From an uncultured Clostridia bacterium (lineage in GTDB: Bacteria > Bacillota > Clostridia > Oscillospirales > Ruminococcaceae), in NCBI GenBank assembly GCA_947623585.1, contig CANQHA010000007.1, positions 30,574 through 94,573 on the forward strand: DNA of 64,000 bases, given 5' to 3'. Shown here in pieces: positions 51,875-60,556 of the stretch; within the stretch, counting starts at the first letter, position 1; each line of letters opens with the position of its first letter. The notes below the pieces were generated by a model, which made no database searches, was not told the origin of the DNA, and saw only the letters and a program-made list of their open reading frames with translations. The position numbers and the translations under genes were made by a program.

Positions 51875-52747
51875 TCATTGCTTTCCGAGGGCGCCCGCTC
51901 TTGCGCATCTCGAATATTTTCCGGGAGACATTCCGACGCACCTTGTGAAGCTGCGAATGAAGTTGGTATAATCCAAAAAGCCCGAGTGATAGCACGCCTC
52001 CGAGACGTTTCCGCCCTCTCTTAAAAGCCGCTTCGCAAGCATTATCCGCTGGTCTAAAATATATTCGCGAAGCGTCGTGCCGGTGTACTTTTTAAAGGTC
52101 GCGCTGATATACTTTCCGTTGAAATAAAATTCACGCGAAAGATCGTCGAGCGTTATCTGCTCGGTCAGATGCTCGTAAATATAGTTTTTTACGCCCGTTA
52201 CAAGGTCGGGAACGGTCCCCCGCCCCTCGGTGCCTCGGCTGCCCTCCAAAAGGCGGCTTATGAGCACCAACACCTCGGTGAGATAAGCGTTCACCAAAAG
52301 ATCGTCGCAGGGCTTGCGAAGATATACCGCCGAGGACAGCTTTTCGGCGATCGAGCAGTATTCTTCAATGCTGTCGGGGTCGAGCCGAACGCTTCTTACC
52401 GAGACCGGCTGATCCTCGCGATAGCAGTGGGCAAGGTCGTTTCCGCCGCCGAAAAAGTCTTTTATGCGGTCTTTTCGCAGATTGATTATGAAGCGGTCGT
52501 ATTGCTGCGGGCCGCGGCTTATGGCCCGGTGCATAACGTCGGGCTTGATGATGAAAAGGTCGCCCCTCGCGGGGGTATATACCTCGTCGCCGACATAGAA
52601 ATTCACGCTTCCGCCGAGGAAGAGATAAAACTCATATCCGTCGTGGCGGTGAAACGAAACGTCCTTGTCGGTCTGGATTCCGGGCGCGGTGCTCTTTGAA
52701 TAGCACATCACCGGATAGCTCATGCTGCTCATTGAATCGTCTGACAT
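51875..52747 (-). CDS. AraC family transcriptional regulator with cupin domain
   Basis: A 290-residue regulator. The N-terminal cupin/arabinose-binding-like domain contains FHRHDGYEFYLFLGGSVNFYVGDEVYTPARGDLFIIKPDVMHRA, and the C-terminal double helix-turn-helix is ITLDDLSREFYFNGKYISATFKKYTGTTLREYILDQRIMLAKRLL...VSEACYHSGFLDYTNFIRSFTRCVGMSPGKYSR. Such proteins usually respond to a sugar. It lies directly downstream of the GH94 phosphorylase on the same strand with its own promoter (52813-52841), so control of that gene is plausible. The chosen ATG has GGGGAG 7 bases upstream. Confidence 0.92.
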   Translation of the reverse strand: MSDDSMSSMSYPVMCYSKSTAPGIQTDKDVSFHRHDGYEFYLFLGGSVNFYVGDEVYTPARGDLFIIKPDVMHRAISRGPQQYDRFIINLRKDRIKDFFGGGNDLAHCYREDQPVSVRSVRLDPDSIEEYCSIAEKLSSAVYLRKPCDDLLVNAYLTEVLVLISRLLEGSRGTEGRGTVPDLVTGVKNYIYEHLTEQITLDDLSREFYFNGKYISATFKKYTGTTLREYILDQRIMLAKRLLREGGNVSEACYHSGFLDYTNFIRSFTRCVGMSPGKYSRCARAGALGKQ

Positions 52748-52812
52748 TTTACAGCTCCCCTTTTTGATTCGGCGCATACTGTCAAAGCTGTTTTCTTCTT
52801 CCGATTAACCGA

Positions 52813-52841
52813 ATTATAGCACTTCAAAACATTTAAGTCAA
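52813..52841 (-). promoter_or_regulatory. SigA-type promoter of the AraC regulator gene
   Basis: TTGACT (52841-52836) and TATAAT (52818-52813) on the minus strand, 17-base spacer. Confidence 0.8.
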
Positions 52842-52911
52842 CATTTTAACAGATAATTTCACGCAATGTTCATAATTGCTTTCGAGCAATAAATCAAGGC
52901 GGAAAAGCCCT

Positions 52912-52950
52912 TAAAAAACTGCTCCGGCAAGGAGATTTCCCCGCCGGAGC
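52912..52950 (-). terminator. Intrinsic terminator of the GH94 gene
   Basis: GCTCCGGC / GCCGGAGC stem followed by AGTTTTTT on the minus strand. Confidence 0.8.
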
Positions 52951-52978
52951 GATTTTTATTCCGCTGATTCAGTCAAAA

Positions 52979-55375
52979 TCAGCCGAGAACTATTCTGACT
53001 TCGTTTTCGGCTTTCAGCTTTGAGGCCGGAACAAGGCAGCCGGTCAGCTTTTCGCCGTTGAGCCAAAGCTGTTTTACGCCCGATTCGACGTGAGCGGGGT
53101 TTTCGACCGAGATGTTCAGCTTTTTGCCTCTGAACACCTTTTTCATCTTCATTCCGTTCCACTCGGCGGGTATTGCGGGGTCGATAGCGAGACCCTCGGC
53201 GTTGGGTCTCATTCCGCAGATACCCTCGACGCAGCCGACCATGACCGTTGAAGCGGTTCCCGTCAGCCAGTGAACGTGCGCTCTGCCCTCGAACGGCGAA
53301 CGGCTCGATTCAACGAACTGACCGTGAACATAAGGCTCGATGACGCGGATCTCGGCCTTGTCGTTCATCGAGGCGGGCGAGCTTTCAAGGAAGTATTCAA
53401 ACGCGCGGCCGCCGTTGCCCAAAAGCGACTCGGCAAGTATCGCCCAGCCCTGAGACTGAGAGAAGATGCCGCCGTTTTCCTTGGTGTCGGGGTTGAAGAT
53501 GTGCATTAACGCGCCGTCGAAGAAGTGATCGACATAAGGTGGTTCTAACAGCTTGACGCCGTATTTTGTGTTGAGGATCTTATGAACGCTCTCCATTGCG
53601 ATGTTTCCGCGCTTTTGGCCCGCAAACCCGGATATTACCGACCAGCTCTGCGGATTGAGCCACATATTCGCCTCGGGGTCGTTCTTTGCGCCGACGACTA
53701 CGCCGTCTTCGCGTATTCCGCGAATGAAACGGTCCTCGTCCCAGCATTTTTCCAAAGAAGCGCCGAGCTTTGCCTGTACGTCGTCAAGATAGGCGATGTA
53801 TTTTTCGTCGCCCCTGCCCTTGGCCCAATCTCTCATAAGGCTCATCGCATAGTAAAGCTGGAACGCGACAAAGGTCGATTCGCCCTTGGCGCCCATTCTT
53901 AAGCAGTCGTTCCAGTCGGCGTGAAGACCCGCGGGCATATCGTGAGCTCCGAGGCGCTCCATTGAGAAGTTTATCGCCCGCTTTAGGTGGTTGTAAACCG
54001 TGTCCTCGCCGCCGTTGGCATAAACGATGACCTCGTCCAAAAATCCGATGTTTCCGCTCTCGCCGATATACTTATACACGGTCGGGAAAAGCCAAAGCGC
54101 ATCGTCGGCTCTGTAAGACGGGTGACCCGTCGCCTGAACATACGAGGGCTGGTCGGGGGTGTCCTCGTGGCCGGCGTTGTGGTTGAATTTGACGAGCGGA
54201 AGCCCTCCGCCGTTATCGACCTGAGCCGAGATCATGAAGCGTATTTTTTCAAGCGCCATTTCGGGGTCGAGGTGGATTATTCCCTGAATGTCCTGAACCG
54301 TGTCGCGGTAACCGTAGCCGTTTCTGAGACCGCAGTAGATGAGCGACGCTGCTCTTGACCAAGTGAATGTGATGAAGCACTGATAAGCGTTCCAGACGTT
54401 TATCATGTTGTTGAATTCCTCCGAGGGCGTCTCGACCTCAAAGCGGTTGAGCTTTTCGTGCCAGAAGCTGCGTATCTCATCGACTTCTTTATCGACGAGC
54501 GAAAGGTCCTCGTATTTTTCGATTATCTTCGCGGCGGCGGCAGAATCGCGCTGACCGAGAATATAAACAAAGGTCTTCTCCTCGCCCGGGGCAAGCTCGA
54601 TATCAGACTGAAGCGCTCCGCAGGCGTTTGAGTTATAGTTCATCGTGCCGTCGCAAAGACCGTTCTCGACCGCGACGGGGTTTGAATAGGTCCTGTAAGC
54701 TCCGATGAAGCTGTCAAGATTTCCGCAGGCGTGATCGACCTTCTGACCCGCAAGCCCCAAAAAGCGCTCGCGGTGGTTCGAGCCGGAAGCGTCGCGGCCG
54801 GAATTCTCGTTTATGTGCTGTATCACGCGGTTGCCCTCAAAAGAAGTTCGGGTGATAAACAGCGTGTACTGAAGATTGACCTGATCCTGCTCGTAGTTAT
54901 TGTCGTTGGTGAATTCGAGGAAGCCGAAGACCGACAGCCTTCTCTTGCCGGCGCCGAGATTTTTGATCTTTGCGCGCCAGACCTCATAGGTGCAGCCGTT
55001 AGGAACATAATATGTAACCTCGGAGGCGATATTTTTATACTCGGCGCTCATGACAGAATAACCGGTGCCGTGGCGGACCTCGGACTTATACTCGGTAAGA
55101 GGCTTGCCGACGGGCTGCCATGTCGCCGACCAGTAATCCGAGGCGTCGTTGTCGCGGATATAGATGTATCTGCCCGGAAGCGCCATCGAGGAGTTGAAGC
55201 GATATCTCGAAATTCTGCCGTTTGCGCCGCTCTGAACAAAGCTGTAACCTCCGGCGTTGTTTGAAATTATCGCTCCGTAAGCCGGCGAGCCGAGATAATT
55301 GCACCAAGGCGCGGGGGTATCGGGCCGGGTGATGACGTATTCTTTTTTCTTTAAATCAAAATGACCGTACTGCAT
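52979..55375 (-). CDS. GH94 disaccharide phosphorylase (cellobiose/chitobiose phosphorylase-like)
   Basis: A 798-residue cytoplasmic phosphorylase of family GH94. The opening MQYGHFDLKKKEYVITRPDTPAPWCNYLGSPAYGAIISNNAGGYSF is diagnostic. The catalytic region AGLHADWNDCLRMGAKGES holds the general-acid Asp, and TGTASTVM is part of the phosphate-binding loop. It cleaves a beta-linked disaccharide with phosphate to an alpha-sugar 1-phosphate. Stretches such as WQPVGKPLTEYKSEVRHGTGYS and the ending NEVRIVLG look closer to N,N'-diacetylchitobiose phosphorylase, as I remember it, than to cellobiose phosphorylase, so the substrate is open. The product would feed the phosphohexomutase at 18581. AGGAGG lies 6 bases before the chosen ATG. 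Confidence 0.92.
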   Translation of the reverse strand: MQYGHFDLKKKEYVITRPDTPAPWCNYLGSPAYGAIISNNAGGYSFVQSGANGRISRYRFNSSMALPGRYIYIRDNDASDYWSATWQPVGKPLTEYKSEVRHGTGYSVMSAEYKNIASEVTYYVPNGCTYEVWRAKIKNLGAGKRRLSVFGFLEFTNDNNYEQDQVNLQYTLFITRTSFEGNRVIQHINENSGRDASGSNHRERFLGLAGQKVDHACGNLDSFIGAYRTYSNPVAVENGLCDGTMNYNSNACGALQSDIELAPGEEKTFVYILGQRDSAAAAKIIEKYEDLSLVDKEVDEIRSFWHEKLNRFEVETPSEEFNNMINVWNAYQCFITFTWSRAASLIYCGLRNGYGYRDTVQDIQGIIHLDPEMALEKIRFMISAQVDNGGGLPLVKFNHNAGHEDTPDQPSYVQATGHPSYRADDALWLFPTVYKYIGESGNIGFLDEVIVYANGGEDTVYNHLKRAINFSMERLGAHDMPAGLHADWNDCLRMGAKGESTFVAFQLYYAMSLMRDWAKGRGDEKYIAYLDDVQAKLGASLEKCWDEDRFIRGIREDGVVVGAKNDPEANMWLNPQSWSVISGFAGQKRGNIAMESVHKILNTKYGVKLLEPPYVDHFFDGALMHIFNPDTKENGGIFSQSQGWAILAESLLGNGGRAFEYFLESSPASMNDKAEIRVIEPYVHGQFVESSRSPFEGRAHVHWLTGTASTVMVGCVEGICGMRPNAEGLAIDPAIPAEWNGMKMKKVFRGKKLNISVENPAHVESGVKQLWLNGEKLTGCLVPASKLKAENEVRIVLG

Positions 55376-55396
55376 AATAATCCTCCTTTGATTTGC

Positions 55397-55433
55397 TAAT
55401 ATCAATATTAACATTTATCAACAGAATTGGCAA
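55397..55433 (-). promoter_or_regulatory. Promoter of the GH94 gene with overlapping operator-like palindrome
   Basis: TTGCCA (55433-55428) and TAATAT (55410-55405) on the minus strand, 17-base spacer. The palindrome TAATAT-CA-ATATTA (55397-55410) covers the -10. Confidence 0.68.
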
Positions 55434-55467
55434 GGGGTTTTTGAAAAAATTATGGGGGAGGAAATAT

Positions 55468-55592
55468 CGAGGCCCCTCCCCTTGAGGGGAGGGGCTTATA
55501 AAAATCAGTCTGCCCGCAGTCCGTACTGCGGGGGTGGGGTGATGAGCGATAGCATCCATATTTTCCGGCAGAGGAAAACATGGATACCTTTT
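55468..55592 (+). repeat. Inverted-repeat element A, copy 8 (right half only)
   Basis: Begins at the central stem (CCCCTCCCC / GGGGAGGGG, the T-A version), lacks the left arm, has the GGGGGTGGGGTGATGAGCG arm and right hairpin CCATATTTTCC / GGAAAACATGG (one mismatch). The right flank GTCGGCTCGGCTTGCGGCAAA runs on to about 55670 and abuts copy 9. Confidence 0.82.
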
Positions 55593-55677
55593 AAGCGGTC
55601 GGCTCGGCTTGCGGCAAATGTAGGGATAAAACAGCAAGCGTTGAGATTGCGTTTGCTCCGACGGCAGCCGAGCGTGG

Positions 55678-55904
55678 AAAAGGTATTCCATCTTTCCCTC
55701 TCACGAGGTAAAGATTTCATGCTATTTTAAATCACCCCACCCCCATCAAAAGTTTGTAGTGAAGCACTACATGGCAACGCCCCCGCCCCTCGAGGGGCGG
55801 GGGCCTCACAAAAACCGGCCGCCCCGCAGTCCGTACTGCGGGGGTGGGGTGATGAGCGATAGCATTCTTCTTACCCGCGTGAGCGGGGAAGATGAATACC
55901 TTTT
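55678..55904 (+). repeat. Inverted-repeat element A, copy 9 (complete)
   Basis: Left hairpin of its own type (ATCTTT-CCTC / GAGG-AAAGAT), central CCCCTCGAGGGG stem and right hairpin ATTCTTCTTACCCGC / GCGGGGAAGATGAAT. Its right end TACCTTTTA contains, on the minus strand, the TAA that ends the SpoIVB gene. Confidence 0.88.
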
Positions 55905-57105
55905 ACCTCTCCAGCTGCCCCGCAGCTTTGAGCATATTCTCAATAAATATCCCGTAGCCCATTGTCGGGTCGCTGACGAAAACGTGCGTGACCGCCCCGA
56001 CGATTTTTCCGTTCTGGATTATCGGGCTGCCGCTCATTCCCTGAACGATGCCGCCGGTCGATTCAAGAAGCCGCCTGTCCGTCACCCTGACGATAAGATT
56101 TTTCGTGTCCGAGCCCTCCGCAAGGCTCAGCTTCTCTATAACTATATCATATTCCTGCGGAGTGTTCCCCTCGATCGTTGTGAGCATCTTCGCGGCGCCG
56201 GGCTCGACCTCGGTTTTAAAGGCAATCGGAAGCGCCTCTCTGCGGCTGCCGATATAGTTCAACGTGCCGAAGATTCCCTGCTCGCAGTTTCGCTTTATGT
56301 TTCCGGCCGCAAGCCCCGATAAAAACGTTCCGAAAAGCTCACCGGGGCAGCCCGCCGAGCCCTTGTCGCAGCCGGTTATGGTCACATCGACTATCTCTCC
56401 CGAGCCGAGCGGGAGAATCTTTTTTGTCTCCGAATCGGATATAGGGTGACCGAGCGCGCCGAAGCAGCCCGTTTTCGGGTCGATATATGTCATAGTGCCG
56501 ACGCCCGCCGAGCTGTCTTTTATCCAAAGGCCGGCCTTATAGGTCCCCTCGGCGTCGGAGAAGCGCGGAATAAGCTCGGTCGAAAACTCTCTGCCGTCCC
56601 GCCTGACGCGAAGAGATATCTCGTCGCCGTGCGAGCTCATTATTATATCGGCGAGCCTGTTTGACGACGCGAGATCTTCGCCGTTTGCCGAAACGATGCA
56701 ATCGCCTGCGCGAATGCCCGCTTCTTCCGCAGGGCTTATACCTCCCGCGACGTCTTGGGTCGAGACGACAACGACACCCTCGGTCAGCAGCTTTATTCCG
56801 ACCGGAGTTCCGCCGGGAATAAGGACCGGAGCCTCGGTCCTTATTATCTCGGCCCGCTTGACGGGAATGACACCCAAAAGCGATACCGTCGCGCTTTCGG
56901 CAGTGCCGCTGAACGAACCCGCGGGCGCCGCCTCGTCGCCGCTTTCCGGCTCGGTCATTTTAAGAATTATGCCGAGCGACGGCAGGCCCTCGCCCGAAAC
57001 ATAAAAACTGTCGGGGAGGTTCTGCCCGTAATAGCCGACCGCCGACATTATCGCCATGCTTAAAGCGGCAAAAAAGCAGGCCGCTCTTTTAAAAAAACTG
57101 TTCAT
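55903..57105 (-). CDS. spoIVB: SpoIVB-type sporulation serine peptidase
   Basis: A 400-residue secreted protease that in Bacillus cleaves SpoIVFA in the intermembrane space to activate SigK processing. It has an N-terminal membrane segment (RAACFFAALSMAIMSAVGYYG), a PDZ domain (VVVVSTQDVAGGISPAEEAGIRAGDCIVSANGEDLASSNRLADII) and the S55 peptidase domain, with the catalytic histidine in CFGALGHPISD and serine in VQGMSGSPIIQNGKIVGAVTHVFVSDPTMGYGIFIENML. The stop codon is supplied by the end of element A copy 9. The start at 57105 was chosen because it gives a normal SpoIVB N-terminus; AAAGGAA lies a longish 11 bases upstream. It is the main evidence that the organism sporulates. Confidence 0.92.
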   Translation of the reverse strand: MNSFFKRAACFFAALSMAIMSAVGYYGQNLPDSFYVSGEGLPSLGIILKMTEPESGDEAAPAGSFSGTAESATVSLLGVIPVKRAEIIRTEAPVLIPGGTPVGIKLLTEGVVVVSTQDVAGGISPAEEAGIRAGDCIVSANGEDLASSNRLADIIMSSHGDEISLRVRRDGREFSTELIPRFSDAEGTYKAGLWIKDSSAGVGTMTYIDPKTGCFGALGHPISDSETKKILPLGSGEIVDVTITGCDKGSAGCPGELFGTFLSGLAAGNIKRNCEQGIFGTLNYIGSRREALPIAFKTEVEPGAAKMLTTIEGNTPQEYDIVIEKLSLAEGSDTKNLIVRVTDRRLLESTGGIVQGMSGSPIIQNGKIVGAVTHVFVSDPTMGYGIFIENMLKAAGQLER

Positions 57106-57240
57106 TTCAAAAACCGTTCCTTTCAGATTGTTGCGCTGATATTTTTTGCAGAGGGCAAAAAAATACTCCGCCCTGAAAGCAAGTATTATTTTCTTTGTCA
57201 ATTTCGCGGGGAAAAGATGTCACGGGCAGAAAAATAAGGC

Positions 57241-57269
57241 TTGAATGTTAAAACGGAATGTGCTATAAT
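57241..57269 (+). promoter_or_regulatory. SigA-type promoter of the DUF2500 gene
   Basis: TTGAAT at 57241 and TATAAT at 57264 with a 17-base spacer, giving a leader of about 115 bases. Confidence 0.75.
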
Positions 57270-57390
57270 AAGTAACTGTATCGGAGCGCTTGCGATCTTT
57301 CGGGCGCCGGCGTGAAATTTTTGCGTCGAAAGATATATTCTGCAAATTTTTTAAATATATACCACCGCTGTCAGCCGAAAGGATATCGAA

Positions 57391-57762
57391 ATGGAATTTT
57401 TAAAGGAACTCATCGCCCCGCTGATCTTTCTTGCCGCGGCAGGTCTTTTTCTCTGGACCGCGGTAGGAAGCGTTCAGTCGCTTGTGGAAAACAAAAGATC
57501 ACCCGCCAAGACCGTTAAGGCGCGGGTGGCTTCAAAGCGCGCCGAGGTCGGAGACGGAGAATTCTCAAAAACGGGCGTTCGGCGCGGAAAAGCTGTTTAT
57601 TTCGCCGTTTTTGAAACCGATTCGGGCGAATGCGAATTCTCTCTTTCAAAGCAGGAATTCGACGGCATTGAAGAAAACGACGAGGGATATCTTACCGCCC
57701 GCGGAAGCAGATTTTTGGGCTTCGAGCGGGACGGACTTCTCAAAAAGGACGACGACCTATGA
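57391..57762 (+). CDS. DUF2500 domain-containing protein
   Basis: A 123-residue protein with one N-terminal membrane helix (LIAPLIFLAAAGLFLWTAV) and a small beta-barrel domain (VKARVASKRAEVG...YFAVFETDSGECEFSLSKQEFDGIEENDEGYLTARGSRFLGFER), the DUF2500 pattern. The function is unknown. AAAGGA precedes the ATG, and it overlaps the next gene by 4 bases (ATGA). Confidence 0.87.
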   Translation: MEFLKELIAPLIFLAAAGLFLWTAVGSVQSLVENKRSPAKTVKARVASKRAEVGDGEFSKTGVRRGKAVYFAVFETDSGECEFSLSKQEFDGIEENDEGYLTARGSRFLGFERDGLLKKDDDL

Positions 57763-58229
57763 AAAGACCCGAAGATAAAAAAATTTATATCGCCGTGAAA
57801 TCGGCGATGACCCTTGTTTTTTTGTGGTCGGGCGTTTTTTGGAGCGGCATCACCGCCCTCAACTTTTTCATCAACACACCCGAGTACAAAAAAACCGGCG
57901 CGTGGCTTCTTCTGGGAAGCGGCGTTATCCTCTGCGGGCTGATACTCTGCTGGCTGAGGCTTTACGCTCTTCAGTTTATATTCTGCGCGGCGGGCTTTGC
58001 GGTCTATATCGTTCCGGTCAAGGAGATGTTCGATCACGTCGAGGGCACGGGCGCTTACTTCAAGCCGTCCTTCGAGCTGAGATATCTGCCGATGATCGCG
58101 GTCCTGATTCTCTCAGCAGCGCTTTTTATAATAAGGATATGGCTGTTTTTCGCGAGGCGCTCGGAAAAGAAAAACGAGTTCTATAACAGCCCCTCGGAAA
58201 GCATTCTTGACAAACACTCGGGCGAATAG
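57759..58229 (+). CDS. Hypothetical four-helix membrane protein
   Basis: A 156-residue protein with four hydrophobic stretches (SAMTLVFLWSGVFWSGITALNFFI; WLLLGSGVILCGLILCWL; LYALQFIFCAAGFAVYIVPV; LPMIAVLILSAALFIIRIWLFF) and a polar, charged C-terminus. I do not recognise the family. The 4-base overlap with the DUF2500 gene implies coupled translation and perhaps a joint membrane function. Confidence 0.83.
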   Translation: MKRPEDKKIYIAVKSAMTLVFLWSGVFWSGITALNFFINTPEYKKTGAWLLLGSGVILCGLILCWLRLYALQFIFCAAGFAVYIVPVKEMFDHVEGTGAYFKPSFELRYLPMIAVLILSAALFIIRIWLFFARRSEKKNEFYNSPSESILDKHSGE

Positions 58230-58296
58230 CAGCCTGCTTTTCAAAATACATTTATATTAAAAGCAACGAAAGCAGTGATAAAATTTGGAAAACAAA

Positions 58297-59094
58297 ATGT
58301 CTGAACGCCCGATAGGCGTCTTTGATTCGGGGATAGGCGGGCTTACCACCGTCATCGAGCTTCGCTCTATTCTTCCCTGCGAGGACATTATTTATCTCGG
58401 CGACACCGCAAGAGTGCCTTACGGCACCCGAAGCCGTGAGACCGTCGTGAGATATGCAAGGCAGGATTTTGAATTTTTGAAAAAGCTCGGCGTAAAGTTC
58501 ATCATCGCCGCCTGCGGCACAGTTTCAAGCGTTATCGCCTCGGAGAAGGGCTTTGACGACGGCTGCCTCGGGGTCATCGCCCCCGCCGCCGAAGCCGCCT
58601 GCCGCTCGACAAAAAACGGCCGCATAGGCGTTATCGCCACCGGGGCCTCGGTGCGGAGCGGAAGCTATGAGCGGCTGATAAAAAACATCATGCCGGGCGC
58701 CGAGATAATCTCGAAAGCCTGCCCGATGTTCGTTCCGCTCGTCGAAAACGGTTACTTCGCACGCGGCTGCATTCCGGCAGAAACGATCGCGAGGGAATAC
58801 CTTGAGCCCTTGAGGGCTCGGGGAATAGACACTCTTATTCTCGGCTGCACACACTACCCCCTGCTGAAAGACATTATCTCGGATATTTTCGGCGACGGCG
58901 TTAAACTTATTTCTTCGGGAGCAGAGGCGGCCAACAGCGCCGAGAAATATCTCGAAAAAAACGGACTTTTAAACAAAAAAAATACCCCGGGCGACATCAG
59001 GATGTTCTGCACCGACAGCCCCGAGCTTTTCAGGGAGAATGCCGAGCACTTCATCGACCTTGAGGGCATAACGGTCGAAAAATGCGACCTTTAG
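58297..59094 (+). CDS. murI: Glutamate racemase
   Basis: A 265-residue enzyme that makes D-glutamate for peptidoglycan. The substrate motifs are IGVFDSGIGGLTTVIELRSILP, DIIYLGDTARVPYGTRS, the first catalytic cysteine in FIIAACGTVSS (ACGT in place of the usual ACNT) and the second in LILGCTHYPLLKDII. No strong ribosome site is seen. The ATG at 58297 is chosen; an in-frame TTG at 58285 is an alternative. The DUF1934 gene follows after 15 bases. Confidence 0.93.
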   Translation: MSERPIGVFDSGIGGLTTVIELRSILPCEDIIYLGDTARVPYGTRSRETVVRYARQDFEFLKKLGVKFIIAACGTVSSVIASEKGFDDGCLGVIAPAAEAACRSTKNGRIGVIATGASVRSGSYERLIKNIMPGAEIISKACPMFVPLVENGYFARGCIPAETIAREYLEPLRARGIDTLILGCTHYPLLKDIISDIFGDGVKLISSGAEAANSAEKYLEKNGLLNKKNTPGDIRMFCTDSPELFRENAEHFIDLEGITVEKCDL

Positions 59095-59109
59095 AAACGG
59101 AGAACTGAA

Positions 59110-59529
59110 ATGAGAGACGCGGTTATAAAAATCAAAAGCGTTCAGCGCGAGGGCGGAGAGTCGAGCGAGACGGAAGTCATCACCGCGGGGCGCTTCGGAA
59201 AAATAAAATCAGGCTATGAGCTGAGATATGACGAGACCGACGCGACGGGCTATGAGGGCTCGAAAACCGTGCTGAGGATCCTTGACGGCTCGCGCATTGA
59301 AATGGTGCGCTCGGGCGCGGTTGCAAGCGAGCTTTACATTGAGCGCGGCAGAAAAAATTTCTGCCTTTACGGCACGCCGTTCGGCGAAATAACGGTCGGC
59401 GTTCAGGGAAAAAGCGTCGATTCAAAAATGACCGACGCCGGCGGAAACATCAGCGCAAGCTATGTTATCGACATAAATTCCTCGCTCATCGGGGATTATG
59501 ACCTTTTGATAGACGTCAGGTGCTCTTAA
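59110..59529 (+). CDS. DUF1934 family protein (YwiB-like beta-barrel)
   Basis: A 139-residue protein: MRDAVIKIKSVQREGGESSETEVITAGRFGKIKSGYELRYDETDATGYEGSKTVLRI...IEMVRSGAVASELYIERGRKNFCLYGTPFGEITVGVQ. This is the DUF1934 pattern, a calycin-like barrel of unknown role, often next to cell-wall or arginyl-tRNA synthetase genes. CGGAG lies 7 bases before the ATG. It shares a transcript with murI and is followed by a terminator. Confidence 0.9.
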   Translation: MRDAVIKIKSVQREGGESSETEVITAGRFGKIKSGYELRYDETDATGYEGSKTVLRILDGSRIEMVRSGAVASELYIERGRKNFCLYGTPFGEITVGVQGKSVDSKMTDAGGNISASYVIDINSSLIGDYDLLIDVRCS

Positions 59530-59555
59530 AATTCCCGACGGAATGTGAATCTTAA

Positions 59556-59587
59556 AGCAGGGCTTTCGTTCAGCCCTGCTGTTTTTT
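59556..59587 (+). terminator. Intrinsic terminator
   Basis: Stem AGCAGGGCT / AGCCCTGCT followed by GTTTTTT, ending the murI-DUF1934 transcript. Confidence 0.9.
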
Positions 59588-59640
59588 GGCGGTGATTCTC
59601 TTGAAAAATAAAAAATTTAATGTTTATCGTTAAAAAACTA

Positions 59641-59669
59641 TTGACAAACATGAAATATCGTGCTATACT
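59641..59669 (+). promoter_or_regulatory. SigA-type promoter of the DUF2975-XRE pair
   Basis: TTGACA at 59641 and TATACT at 59664 with a 17-base spacer. Confidence 0.87.
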
Positions 59670-59699
59670 CATGCTACACTGAAATTCGGAGGTATGATT

Positions 59700-60284
59700 A
59701 TGGAAAAACTTACAAAAACCGCAAGAGTACTCGACGTCCTTGCAAAAATACTCTTTATCTTTTGCATAGTCGCAATATGTATGCTCATCGCTGCGAACAT
59801 CTTTATGGCCGTGGCGGTCTCTCTGCCGATAGACGACCTGCCCAAAGGTCTATCGATGGTTTTTAATTTAGACGACAGCGATTTTGTTGTGTTTGAAAAC
59901 GGACAGTTTATGGTCACAAAGCAGCAGTTTGCGATCTATGTCCTCTCGGTGAGCATAACCGAGGCGATCGCGGTCGTGATACTTATGATAGGCGCAAAAC
60001 TGGTTCGCAGAATACTTTCGCCTATGAAAGAAGGGCGGCCGTTTGAGGAGGGAATCTCGGATATTATCAAAAAATTCGGACATTTTGTTTTAGCGGCAAC
60101 CGTCATATGCCCGTTTATCCAGTACCTGCTCTCGACCGTTTTCATCGCCATAGGCGCCGAGCCCGAGCCGTTGCCGATCAGCATTTCGGGCGAGGGCATT
60201 TTTGCGGCGATAGTGATATATCTTATAAGCTACATCTTCCGCTACGGCGAGGAGCTTCAAAAGCAAGCCGACGAAACGCTCTGA
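59700..60284 (+). CDS. DUF2975 family membrane protein
   Basis: A 194-residue protein with four hydrophobic helices (VLAKILFIFCIVAICMLIAANIFMAV; FAIYVLSVSITEAIAVVILMIGAKLV; HFVLAATVICPFIQYLLSTVF; GIFAAIVIYLISYIFRYGEEL). The signature RRILSPMKEGRPFEEGISDIIKKFG is that of DUF2975, a family almost always followed by a small XRE regulator, as here. The ATG at 59700 has GGAGG 7 bases upstream; the ATG at 59694 is too close to it. Function unknown. Confidence 0.87.
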   Translation: MEKLTKTARVLDVLAKILFIFCIVAICMLIAANIFMAVAVSLPIDDLPKGLSMVFNLDDSDFVVFENGQFMVTKQQFAIYVLSVSITEAIAVVILMIGAKLVRRILSPMKEGRPFEEGISDIIKKFGHFVLAATVICPFIQYLLSTVFIAIGAEPEPLPISISGEGIFAAIVIYLISYIFRYGEELQKQADETL

Positions 60285-60293
60285 GGTGGAATT

Positions 60294-60509
60294 ATGGCTA
60301 TTATTTTAAGGCTCGACCGCGTTATGGCGGACAGAAAAATATCGCTCAACCAGCTTGCCGAAAAGGTGGGGATCGCGAACGTGAACCTCTCGAAAATAAA
60401 GACCGGAAAAATCTCGGCGATAAGGTTTTCAACGCTCGAAGCAATTTGCGCAGCGCTCGACTGCCAGCCGGGTGATATTTTGGAGTATAAAAGCGACGAG
60501 CAGGCATAA
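60294..60509 (+). CDS. Small XRE-family HTH regulator (YozG-like)
   Basis: A 71-residue single-domain DNA-binding protein: MAIILRLDRVMADRKISLNQLAEKVGIANVNLSKIKTGKISAIRFSTLEAICAALDCQPGDILEYK. This is the compact type paired with DUF2975 genes. It starts 9 bases after the DUF2975 stop and probably represses the pair. Confidence 0.92.
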   Translation: MAIILRLDRVMADRKISLNQLAEKVGIANVNLSKIKTGKISAIRFSTLEAICAALDCQPGDILEYKSDEQA

Positions 60510-60524
60510 GCGCGCAATTTAAAA

Positions 60525-60556
60525 AGCAGCCGAGATATTTCGGCTGCTGATTTTTT
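60525..60556 (+). terminator. Intrinsic terminator
   Basis: Stem AGCAGCCGA / TCGGCTGCT followed by GATTTTTT after the XRE gene. Confidence 0.88.

Noticed and set aside
57105..57240. SigG/SigF promoter before spoIVB
   Set aside because: Some GTATT/CAAAAAATA-like sequence exists, but no convincing match with the right spacing could be assigned by eye.
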